The notes under the pieces were generated by a model. The model worked only from the letters and a program-made list of their open reading frames with translations, ran no database searches and was not told the DNA's origin. The position numbers and the translations under genes are program-made. This document shows positions 11,031-18,440 of a stretch of 64,000 nucleotides of DNA, piece after piece. Every line of letters starts with the position of its first letter. The stretch's first letter is position 1. Source of the DNA: Bradyrhizobium barranii subsp. barranii (GTDB taxonomy: Bacteria > Pseudomonadota > Alphaproteobacteria > Rhizobiales > Xanthobacteraceae); NCBI RefSeq assembly GCF_017565645.3, contig NZ_CP086136.1, positions 5,935,501 through 5,999,500 of the forward strand, in the 5' to 3' direction.

Positions 11031-11213
11031 TTAGTGGCAGGGGAATGCGTTCGAGTGGCGCACGTCGTGCGCGGCATTGTGAACGATGTCGATATGCGAG
11101 AATCCCACGACGCCGACGATGAACAAGCCGAGCACCATGGCCATCAGGGCTTGCGAAAGCCGTCCCGCCTGTCCGACTGCGATCGGAAGATGTGCGACAT
11201 GGGACTGGCTCAT
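11031..11213 (-). CDS. cbtB: CbtB-family cobalt transporter small subunit
   Basis: A 60-aa protein with one membrane segment (ALMAMVLGLFIVGVVGF) and a C-terminal tail rich in His (IDIVHNAAHDVRHSNAFPCH). This is the shape of CbtB, the metal-binding partner of CbtA in cobalt uptake. It lies between the 96-aa unknown gene (2 bases upstream) and cbtA, in the B12-riboswitch operon. Confidence 0.9.
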   Translation of the reverse strand: MSQSHVAHLPIAVGQAGRLSQALMAMVLGLFIVGVVGFSHIDIVHNAAHDVRHSNAFPCH

Positions 11214-11215
11214 AG

Positions 11216-11506
11216 CTATTCTCCGTTAGCGATTTGGTCGTTTTCTAACAGCTTCCGGGTGATATCGCGACTGGTAAGATGCAGGCTCGTCCCTGCCGAA
11301 ATGCCTTTACGGGCGATCTTGGCGCCAGCGGCCTCCCGAAATACAGCCTCAAAACGCCGGAAATAGCTGAGGCAATCCTCCGCAGAGGGCTCCACGCCGA
11401 TCAAAGTCCGGAATGCGCCGCGATGCACGGCGCAAATCGCGCCGTGTCCCCTGACTGCAAAGACAAGGGACGTGATGTCATCACGCCAATGGGCCTCGTC
11501 GTTCAA
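11216..11506 (-). CDS. Small conserved-looking protein, possibly DUF1488-like
   Basis: A 96-aa soluble protein with no signal peptide or membrane segment. It has a beta-type start (SLVFAVRGHGAICAVHRGAF) and a helical middle (CLSYFRRFEAVFREAAGAKIARK), ending with SLHLTSRDITRKLL. The pattern resembles the small DUF1488 proteins; I cannot confirm this. The start overlaps the stop of the upstream membrane gene by ATGA, and cbtB starts 2 bases after its stop, so it is a true operon member. A role in cobalt or B12 homeostasis is suggested only by position. Confidence 0.7.
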   Translation of the reverse strand: MNDEAHWRDDITSLVFAVRGHGAICAVHRGAFRTLIGVEPSAEDCLSYFRRFEAVFREAAGAKIARKGISAGTSLHLTSRDITRKLLENDQIANGE

Positions 11507-12084
11507 GCCGACATCGCGCGTCCGCGCCCGAACGGATCGACCAGGCGGACAATCTCGCAGGCGGCGACGAGGCCGGCGAGCCAGACGGCGCTGGTCAGCC
11601 CGATGCGCGTCACGATGGCCGCAGTGAACGCGCCCTCTCCGCCAAGGAACGGCGTCGCGGCAAGCAGCGCGAGCTCATAGGCGGCGTAGGCGGCGACGAG
11701 CGCGATGGCCAGCATCAGCGGCGTGCGGCCCTGCGGCAGCAGGCGGAGAACGGTCGATGCCGCTGCCGTCGACAGCAACGCGGCAGCACCGATGACAAAG
11801 CCCCAGGCGATGGTGCTGCCATCGATGGGATAGTGCAGCACGCCGAAGCCGATGGTCTGGTTCACGAGCCAGGCGCCGGTGACGACGAGCAGCGCCGGAC
11901 GCATCGGCAGCATCGCGGCGGCGACGACGGCGAACGCCGCAAACGGCGTCGCGCAGGCAAGCGCGAAGCTCGCGAGCGCGCATGACATCGTCAGCAGTGC
12001 AAAGCAGAACATCTGCGCGAGGCGCGAGGTGACCGGATGAAGGCGGAAACGGTCGGCGTGGGGCGGCAGGATGGTTACAGTCAT
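11503..12084 (-). CDS. Unknown membrane protein in B12/cobalt operon
   Basis: A 193-aa protein that is almost entirely hydrophobic, with about five predicted membrane segments from residue 25 on. Conserved-looking polar residues sit in the NQTIGFGVLHYPIDGST loop. The ATG at 12084 has an excellent ribosome site (AAGGAGAT 5 bases upstream); the frame is open further upstream without one. It overlaps the next gene by 4 bases. I do not recognise a family. Context suggests a transport component or helper for cobalt or cobalamin, perhaps working with CbtAB. Confidence 0.8.
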   Translation of the reverse strand: MTVTILPPHADRFRLHPVTSRLAQMFCFALLTMSCALASFALACATPFAAFAVVAAAMLPMRPALLVVTGAWLVNQTIGFGVLHYPIDGSTIAWGFVIGAAALLSTAAASTVLRLLPQGRTPLMLAIALVAAYAAYELALLAATPFLGGEGAFTAAIVTRIGLTSAVWLAGLVAACEIVRLVDPFGRGRAMSA

Positions 12085-12145
12085 GGAACGATCTCCTTGT
12101 GGGATTTGTAGCACAATTTTGCTGGAACGCGGCAGCACGTCTGAC

Positions 12146-13156
12146 TCAGTGAAGAGCCTCCATGGGATCTTCAGTCTCGGCTGGATCGCGCCGGTCGTAG
12201 GCGGCAAGCCAGGCGGCGAGTGTCGCGGTGTGCGGCTCCATGGCCGCCAATTGGCGCAAGGCCACGCGAACGGTGGCGCGCGCTGTGCGATCGGGCGGAA
12301 GCGTCACTATCTCAGGTCCCCGCCCCTTCGCGACCGCCTCGACCACGGCCCTCTTGCACGCCATCAGCTCCGGCAGCCCATAGAGTTCGAGCAGCGCCTG
12401 GAAGGCTGCGTGATGATCCGGCCGAAAAGCGCGCTTGCGGCCGAGCTGATCGCGGAGCGGATGGGCCGGATAGAGATGCGCGCAGGGGATCCACCCCTCA
12501 GGCAGCGGCTCGGTGGCGGCATGGGTGCGGCGATGCGCGAGCAGCTTTGGCAGGACGTGGGTGTGCGGGCCGTCAGGGCTTCGCCCACCCGGCGGCGGGA
12601 TCGGCTGGAATACCTCGGCGCGCCCGATGCGGCTGGTGAAGACGCGGTGCGGATTGGCGGCCAGAATGATCCGCATGGCGTCGCTTTCGGGTGCGAACAC
12701 GGATTGGCCCGTGCGGCTCCTGAGCGCGGCGACGGCATCGGCATCGCTGACGCGGATGCAGGCGTCGATCTGCAACGTTCCGAGACCAAGGTCGAACAGG
12801 ATGCCGCTGCGATCCCTCGTCAGGAGCGCCTCGATATCCGGACCGAGCTCGGTCAGCACGGTACGACCACTCATGGCGCTGGCTTCATGCGGAAGGCACA
12901 GCGCGATGCGGTGGCTCCAGCTATCCGTGGTCGGCGATTCCGACGCGATCAGGCGCAGATCCGGGTGGGAGACAACGCGCATCCCACCCTTCTGCGTCAC
13001 GACGCTGATCCCGTTGCGCGACTGCTCCATATCGAAGGCCTCACCGGGCTCGCGTGTGAACTCGGCAATGGCACCGAACGTGCCGACGCTCCAGCCGGCC
13101 TCAGCGTCGGCAAGCTGGCTTGCGATCAGGTCCATGAGCGGATCGGCCGTCGTCAT
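12146..13156 (-). CDS. Uncharacterised 336-aa protein downstream of btuB
   Basis: A soluble protein with no signal peptide, membrane segment or cofactor motif I can name. It looks mixed alpha/beta. Visible features are an HTHVLPKLLAHRRTHAA stretch with several His, a Pro/Gly-rich PIPPPGGRSPDGPHTHV segment and a CAHLYPAHPLRDQ stretch. The gene starts 17 bases after the btuB stop and precedes the membrane protein by 61 bases, so it belongs to the riboswitch operon. The His-rich central part could bind metal (inference). Since it lies behind an IS-disrupted btuB, its expression may be altered. Confidence 0.8.
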   Translation of the reverse strand: MTTADPLMDLIASQLADAEAGWSVGTFGAIAEFTREPGEAFDMEQSRNGISVVTQKGGMRVVSHPDLRLIASESPTTDSWSHRIALCLPHEASAMSGRTVLTELGPDIEALLTRDRSGILFDLGLGTLQIDACIRVSDADAVAALRSRTGQSVFAPESDAMRIILAANPHRVFTSRIGRAEVFQPIPPPGGRSPDGPHTHVLPKLLAHRRTHAATEPLPEGWIPCAHLYPAHPLRDQLGRKRAFRPDHHAAFQALLELYGLPELMACKRAVVEAVAKGRGPEIVTLPPDRTARATVRVALRQLAAMEPHTATLAAWLAAYDRRDPAETEDPMEALH

Positions 13157-13529
13157 GAGGCTTCTCTCTCTCGCTATCTGGCGTCGTAATTCGCCAGGCG
13201 AATGCCGCCATAGACGCCCAGTCCCGGCTGCAGAAAGCCAGTCGGATTTTGATAGTGCACATTGGCGAGATTATCGACCCGGCCGAACACCTTCACCTGG
13301 TCGGTGACCAGATATTCGGCTGCGACGTTGACGACAGTGTAGGCCGGAGCCAGCAGACGCAGAATGCTGAAGTCGCGGTTACCATCGACGAAACTCCCGA
13401 CGTGCAACACGGTTGCGGAAAGTGTCAGCGGATCGATCGGAAGAGCTGGCCCCGCAAATTCGGACAGTAGCTTGAGTGGATTTTCTGCCTGACAGCGGCG
13501 AGGATTCTTGCTGCGAATCAGGAGCGAAG

Positions 13530-13835
13530 ATGACGAAGAAGAGCCGCCGGACGCATTCTCCGGCATTCAAGGCGAAGGTTGCTTTGGCTGCGGTCAAAGG
13601 CGACAAGACACTGGCGGAGCTGGCGCAACTGTTTGATGTTCATCCGAACCAGATCACGATCTGGAAAAACCAGCTCCTGGAAGGCGCCGCCGGCGTGTTT
13701 GGGCATGACAAGACATCGGCCGAGACGCCGGTCGATTTGAAGGCGTTACATGCCAAGATCGGCGAGCTGGCGTTGGAAAACGATTTTTTGTCCGGCGCGC
13801 TCACCAAGGCGGGCCTGCTGAGCGCAAAGCGATGA
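13530..13835 (+). CDS. IS3-family transposase OrfA
   Basis: A 101-aa DNA-binding subunit with an HTH_Tnp_1-type helix-turn-helix (KAKVALAAVKGDKTLAELAQLFDVHPNQITIWKNQLLEG), then a short helical tail suited to dimerisation. The ATG is preferred over an upstream in-frame start at 13476 because it has GGAGCGAAG just before it. Its stop overlaps the OrfB start as ATGA. IS3 elements usually fuse OrfA to OrfB by a -1 frameshift; I see no A6G-type slippery run at the junction, so coupling is the simpler reading. Confidence 0.92.
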   Translation: MTKKSRRTHSPAFKAKVALAAVKGDKTLAELAQLFDVHPNQITIWKNQLLEGAAGVFGHDKTSAETPVDLKALHAKIGELALENDFLSGALTKAGLLSAKR

Positions 13836-14659
13836 TCGACCGCGATCATGATCTTTCTATCGTGCGCCAGGCGAAGGTCCTGAAGCTGGCTCGCAGCACG
13901 GTCTACTATGAACCTCGGCCAGTTTCGGCCGAGGACCTTGCCTTGATGCGTCGGCTCGATGAGCTGCATCTCGATTATCCCTTCGCGGGAGCGCGTATGC
14001 TGCGATCGTTGCTGCGGCGGGAGGGCGTATACGCCGGTCGCCGCCACATCGCGACGCTGATGAAGCGCATGGGGATCGAGGCGGTCTATCGTCGCCCGAA
14101 CACGAGCAAGCCGGCTCCGGGTCACAAGATCTACCCGTACCTGTTGCGCGGATTGAAGATCGAGCGGCCCGACCATGCGTGGGCAATGGACATCACCTAC
14201 ATTCCGATGCGGCGTGGCTTCGTCTATCTCGCGGCGGTCGTCGATGTGTTCAGCCGACGGGTCCTGGCCCATCGCGTCTCGATCACAATGGAGGCGGCCT
14301 TCTGCGTCGAAGCGGTCCAGGAGGCGTTGGCGAAGCACGGCAGGCCCGAGATTTTCAACACGGATCAGGGCAGCCAGTTCACCAGCCTCGAGTTCACCGA
14401 TGTGCTGCTGGACGCGAAGATCGCCATCAGCATGGACGGCAAGGGCGCCTGGCGCGACAACGTGTTTGTCGAGCGGCTCTGGCGCACGGTCAAATACGAA
14501 GAAGTATATCTCCGCGCCTACGACAGCGTGTCCGAGGCGCGAGCGTCAATTGCCAAGTATCTGGCCTTCTACAATCAGGGACGCCCTCACTCGAGCCTTG
14601 ACGGGCGCACGCCCGACGAGGCTTACTTCGGCACGCAAGCTATGGTGATGGCCGCATGA
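13832..14659 (+). CDS. IS3-family transposase OrfB (DDE integrase)
   Basis: A 275-aa catalytic subunit with an rve integrase core. The first Asp is in HAWAMDITYIPM, the second in FNTDQGSQFTS and the Glu in NVFVERLWRTVKYEEVYL, giving the DDE triad. An HTH_21-type N-terminal block (FAGARMLRSLLRREG) and the terminal YNQGRPHSSLDGRTPDEAYF motif are present. No internal stop is seen, so the element may still be active. Confidence 0.95.
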   Translation: MIDRDHDLSIVRQAKVLKLARSTVYYEPRPVSAEDLALMRRLDELHLDYPFAGARMLRSLLRREGVYAGRRHIATLMKRMGIEAVYRRPNTSKPAPGHKIYPYLLRGLKIERPDHAWAMDITYIPMRRGFVYLAAVVDVFSRRVLAHRVSITMEAAFCVEAVQEALAKHGRPEIFNTDQGSQFTSLEFTDVLLDAKIAISMDGKGAWRDNVFVERLWRTVKYEEVYLRAYDSVSEARASIAKYLAFYNQGRPHSSLDGRTPDEAYFGTQAMVMAA

Positions 14660-14668
14660 CCGTCGCCG

Positions 14669-14725
14669 ACGGTTTTGTCGTCGCTCTGGTCGGGCTACGC
14701 CCTCCCGACGCAACGACAAAACCGT
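14669..14725 (+). repeat. Nested inverted repeat at right end of the IS
   Basis: ACGGTTTTGTCGT at 14669-14681 is matched by its exact complement at 14713-14725, with GTCGGG/CCCGAC pairing nested inside. It lies 10 bases after the OrfB stop, inside the right inverted repeat. RNA made on either strand would fold into a long hairpin. It may end transposase transcription or block read-through of btuB. Confidence 0.7.
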
Positions 14726-16787
14726 AAAGCCCCGCGTTCAGCATAACCCGGCAGGAATCCACTTAAATCCAGCGGGGCGCTGTCCAAACAACCGGGGCCA
14801 GCTCTGGATTCCAGATGACATTTGCGCTCCACTTCTCCTTCGGACGCCTCAGGAGCTCCAGTCCTGCCGTCGCATCGACCGCGCGGGTAAAAGTGTAGTC
14901 GGCACGAACGCGAAGCCGGTCGGTGATCGCAGCCGCGACGAAGCTCTCCGTGCCCTCCGTGATCGCCTTGCCGATATTGGTGTTGGTGCTCGTGAATGTC
15001 AGGGGATCGAACGTGCTCTGGATCAGGTCCGTGATGTTGTTGCGGAAGTAGGTCGACCCGAAGCGAACGCGATCGCCAAACAAGGGTTGCTCGAAGCCGG
15101 CGTCGTATCCGACGCTTTCCTCGGGCTTGAGGTTGGGATTTGCAAAGAAGAAGAACGCGGGAAAGCTGACGTAAAGCTGGTTGAGCGTTGGCGCCTTGAA
15201 CCCCGTGCCGTAGCTTCCCTTGAACTTCGTATCCGTGACCAGGCACGATCACGGCAGACGCCAGACGAAAGGTCGGATGCTCTCCAAACCGCTCGTTGTC
15301 GTCCTGCCGGACGTTGGCCGTGAAGAAGATGCGATCCCGGAACTGGGACTGCAGCTCCATATATCCGGCCTTGTTGACGTTTTGCGCCGAGACCGTCGCC
15401 GTTTGCAGTGTTTCGGTCTCATGTTCCGCGCCAATGATGACATTGTTGTTGGGCGCGAGCTGGGTCGTGGTGTGCCAATCATACTTGACGCGATCGCCGG
15501 TCGTGATCGTGGGCATCACGTCGCCGGGCGAGATGTTGTAGTTCCAGTGATTGGTGTAGTTGACGCCGAAATAGCTTTTCATCCGGTCGTCGAGAGCGGA
15601 CCAGACCGCCTCCCCGCGCGTGAAGAGCTGGTGCACCGTCTGCGTGCTTTGCGCGGCCGCGGGAAAGCTCGCGGATGTGACGGGATCGAAGGTGTCTCCG
15701 GTAAAGCGCAGGGTGGCGTCGGTGTACCGCGCCACGCCGTTGAGCGTCAGGTTTTCGCTCAATTCGGCGCCAAGCTTCGTCGAATAGGTCATGTTGTCGT
15801 AATAGTTGCCGATCGCCTTCTGCCCCGGCGGCAGCAATTCGACCGGTGTCACCGGCACGTCGTTCGCGTGGAAATGCGCGACGTTGAAGGCATAGTTGAA
15901 GTGGTCCTGTGAACCGCTCAGACCTGCGGTCTGGTTGAACGTTCCGAACGAGCCTCCCTCGACCGAGCCGGTCGCGCGGGCGGGACCGTCACCCTTCTTC
16001 GTCACGATGGAGATCACGCCCCCCAGCGCGTCTGCGCCGTAGAGACCGCCCTGCGGACCGCGCAGGACTTCGATCTGCTGAATGTCGGAGGTGAGCAACT
16101 GGCCGAAATCAAACGAACGGTTCGGGTTGCTGGGATCGCTGACGTCGATGCCGTCGATCAGGACCTTGGTGTGGTTGGAATTCGTTCCGCGCATGAAGAT
16201 CGACGTCTGTCCGCCGGGGCCGCCGGCTGCACGAGGTTGAGGCCAGGAACCGCGCTCAGCGCATCGGATGCGGTCCGGCGCTGATCGCGCTCCATGTCTC
16301 TGGCGGTCAGAACCGTCACCGAGCTCGCAACCAGATTGGTCGGAGTGACAACGCCCGTCGGACTGACGACGACCGTCGGAAACAGGTTGGCCGCGGATAC
16401 CCCGGCAACCGGGGGCGAGGCCGGCACCAGCCCGGGTTTCGGCAGCCGAGCGACGCGCTGCCGCTCGGGCTTGTCCGGCGCAAGCCGCACGACTTGCGGC
16501 TTGGCCGCACGCTCGGTCGGCGCGACCTCGACCGGCGGCAGCAGATCGGGCGATGCCGACTGCTGGGCCTGGGCCATGGTCAGATCGAGCGAATACAGGG
16601 AAACGAACGCGACAACGCCGGCGCGGAAGCGCCTGGCGGCAAAGACAATACGGGACACTCTTGTAACCTCGGTATGACGTCAGTGGCACGTCACAGCGAA
16701 CGAGGTTTCACGGCGGAGCGTTCGATTGCTTCGGTGAAGCTAATGTCTGTACTCCCCGACCGACATCTTCGCGTGTGACCACGGCTG

Positions 16788-16950
16788 ACGGCAGGTCTCC
16801 TGGCTCGCGGGTCGTTACCTTACGTCGCCTTCCCAGGACCGAGATTCCCAGTGGCATATGACGAAAGATTCACCGCTTACAGTTGCGGGGGCAGCCGTGG
16901 CGTTGAGAATATCCCGGTATCGGGAAAACCTCGCACCACGTTCCCTTTTG
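16788..16950 (-). promoter_or_regulatory. Cobalamin (B12) riboswitch of the btuB-cbt operon
   Basis: On the minus strand the conserved aptamer parts follow in order: AAAAGGGAACGTGGTGCGAGG, GGCTGCCCCCGCAACTGTAAGC, GCCACTGGG, TGGGAAGGCGACGTAAGG and the B12 box AGCCAGGAGACCTGCC (16790-16805). A leader of about 130 bases separates it from the btuB GTG. It should repress btuB, the two unknown genes, the 96-aa gene and cbtBA when cobalamin is plentiful. Confidence 0.95.
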
Positions 16951-16978
16951 ATCTCCGTGAGGAGAACCGTCACCGGCC

Positions 16979-17008
16979 AATCTACGGGGCGGGCAAGCGG
17001 AGAGTCAA
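16979..17008 (-). promoter_or_regulatory. Sigma-70-type promoter of the btuB operon
   Basis: TTGACT (17008-17003) and TAGATT (16984-16979) are separated by 18 bases on the minus strand, just upstream of the riboswitch. Transcription starting about 7 bases downstream would include the whole aptamer. Confidence 0.6.
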
Positions 17009-17061
17009 TCGGCCGGTTGCATGACGGGCAAAGCACCGCACCGGAGATTGAGCCGGCGCAA

Positions 17062-17283
17062 TCAGGCCGGCTCCCGCTCCGAACGCGTCCTGATCACCGC
17101 CCGCTCGCCGGCATCGACGAGCTGGCCGATGCCGGTGCGGCCCGTGAGCGCGCAGCGGATGATGTTCTCGGCAACGGACCTGCGAAAGCAATGGTCCTCT
17201 CCGACCGGGCGATTGCGGCAGACCCGATCCAGCGCCAGCTTCATGTTGATCCGGGTGCGGGTGTCGAAATACTCGCTGATCAT
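17062..17283 (-). CDS. Small hypothetical protein (73 aa)
   Basis: A short basic, mostly helical protein (ISEYFDTRTRINMKLALDRVC, then FRRSVAENIIRCALTG and LVDAGERAVI). It has the look of a small protein family common as paralogues in Bradyrhizobium; this is from memory and not checked. No motif with known function is visible. The ribosome site is weak. It lies just upstream of the btuB promoter on the same strand. Confidence 0.55.
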   Translation of the reverse strand: MISEYFDTRTRINMKLALDRVCRNRPVGEDHCFRRSVAENIIRCALTGRTGIGQLVDAGERAVIRTRSEREPA

Positions 17284-17412
17284 TTCGCAGGGCCTCGGTG
17301 CGTTGATGTCGGAGCGGAAACGCGTCGGCGTAGGCCGGGTTCCAAAAACGGACCGCGCAAGGTGTTGCGCAGAGCTGACTGCGCCCGATCTCTTGGTCCT
17401 GTGACGGGCGGG

Positions 17413-17670
17413 TTACGCCCGCCCTCTTGGCCGCTGGGCCTGAGCCCAAGCCGCGGTGACATCGCGCAGCGGGGCGTCGATGCGCCGGATCGGGGTCAGC
17501 TCACCGGAGGCCGAGATGATGGCTGTCTCCTCGCGGCGACAGCGCGGGCATACGAAGCGGACCTCGTGCGGCGACGCCGACCAGCTCGAACGTTTGACGT
17601 TGGCCGCCATCGGCCATGCATCGCAATGCGAGCACGACACCAGGAACCGACCGGGATCGAGCATACCCAT
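17413..17670 (-). CDS. Small zinc-ribbon-like protein (85 aa)
   Basis: Two cysteine pairs, CSHC near residue 13 and CPRC near residue 42, are separated by 26 residues, as in a zinc ribbon. The C-terminal part (ISASGELTPIRRIDAPLRDVTAAWAQ) has no known motif. No signal peptide. Small regulatory or adaptor proteins often look like this. The function is unknown. Confidence 0.6.
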   Translation of the reverse strand: MGMLDPGRFLVSCSHCDAWPMAANVKRSSWSASPHEVRFVCPRCRREETAIISASGELTPIRRIDAPLRDVTAAWAQAQRPRGRA

Positions 17671-17772
17671 TCCATAGGACTCCGCGTCCTGCCTGCCCCT
17701 TCAATGACTAACCCATGTGAATCGTTCCGGTGCCCGAGCACCCTCAGCGCTAGCTCCAGCCAGCGCCGCCGC

Positions 17773-17985
17773 TCAGTGGGCACCCTTGAGGGTGCATGAC
17801 GTGGTGCAGGTGACGGTGTTGCCGTGGTCGCACGCCTTGCAGGCGGCAACGCACTGGTTCATGTCGCGGGGATTGTAGGAGCTGTAGTTCCGCATCGCAC
17901 AGACCGGGGTCGAGCCGGTGATGTCCTGCTCCTGATTGCAGGCGGCCGTCATGAGCGCGAAGATGAGGACTGCGAGAAGGCGCAT
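17773..17985 (-). CDS. Small cysteine-rich lipoprotein (70 aa)
   Basis: The N-terminus MRLLAVLIFALMTAAC is a lipoprotein signal with a lipobox, so Cys16 should be lipidated. The mature part carries six further Cys (CAMRNYSSYN, QCVAACKACDH, TCTTSC), suggesting disulfide bonds or metal binding in the periplasm. I do not recognise the family. It stands alone, with about 100 bases on each side before other genes. Confidence 0.65.
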   Translation of the reverse strand: MRLLAVLIFALMTAACNQEQDITGSTPVCAMRNYSSYNPRDMNQCVAACKACDHGNTVTCTTSCTLKGAH

Positions 17986-18137
17986 GGGATTGCCCTGGTG
18001 AGGAGCGGCAAAGCGACGTCAGCGAGATGCGCTGCACCGCAACGGACCTCGGCATTCCCAATGCGAGCAATCATGATCGCGACGCTCGCATCCTCAAAGG
18101 AGGCGCGCCAAACATTAAGAACGGATTGCAGGCGGCG

Positions 18138-18314
18138 TCAGGCCGCGGCCTTGGTCGCGATCGCCTTCCGCATATCCACCGCCAGCTGACGATACTGCTC
18201 CGAGAGTCTCAGATAGAACTCGCGCTTGGTGCTGTCGGTGGCGAGCTTGGCAATCAGCTCGCATTCGGCGGTGAGCGTCTCGAACCGTTCCAGCCTGTCA
18301 TGAAGTTCTGTCAT
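18138..18314 (-). CDS. Small helical hypothetical protein (58 aa)
   Basis: An amphipathic helical protein (LHDRLERFETLTAECELIAKLA, then FYLRLSEQYRQLAVDMRKAIA) with no signal or membrane segment. The ATG at 18314 has GGGGA upstream. The frame stays open to 18434 but without a ribosome site. Similar short proteins are frequent in Bradyrhizobium (recollection). Function unknown. Confidence 0.55.
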   Translation of the reverse strand: MTELHDRLERFETLTAECELIAKLATDSTKREFYLRLSEQYRQLAVDMRKAIATKAAA

Positions 18315-18440
18315 CGGCGTGTCCCCATCAAACGCCACAAGGGACGTCAAACCTAAGCCTGAGAAATAGGTCACGGCGAACATCGTTATCGAGTAGAAAC
18401 GTTTTTTCCAGCAAGGGCGGTGCAAGCCCAGCAAGAACGG

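Larger units (their letters stand above)
13442..14805 (+). mobile_element. IS3-family insertion sequence (1364 bp) inside btuB
   Basis: The ends are perfect 13-bp inverted repeats, AGAGCTGGCCCCG at the left and its complement at the right. Subterminal copies of GGACAG and AGTGGATT on both sides look like transposase-binding repeats. The target duplication is GGA (13439-13441 and 14806-14808). It carries two overlapping transposase frames on the plus strand, opposite to btuB. Clean ends, intact frames and an exact duplication indicate a recent insertion. Confidence 0.93.
13174..16658 (-). pseudogene. btuB: TonB-dependent B12 receptor, broken by two frameshifts and an IS
   Basis: An outer-membrane BtuB-type receptor for cobalamin, broken in three ways. 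The GTG at 16658 (GAGG upstream) opens a signal peptide and plug domain (SAVPGLNLVQ). A one-base loss near 16225-16230 moves the reading into the frame holding FMRGTNSNHTKVLIDGIDV and most of the barrel. A second shift near 15236-15245, one base gained or two lost, returns to the first frame (TYFRNNITDL). The IS element splits codon Pro in WNP/IDPLTLS. The last piece ends at 13174 with the barrel terminus GGIRLANYDAR. Removing the IS and one target copy restores the junction exactly, leaving about 706 codons. The two base shifts might be sequencing errors; the IS is not. Confidence 0.92.

Noticed and set aside
13174..13566. A separate 130-aa gene covering the btuB 3' end
   Set aside because: Its apparent start lies inside the IS element; only codons from 13438 down belong to btuB, as the C-terminal barrel piece.
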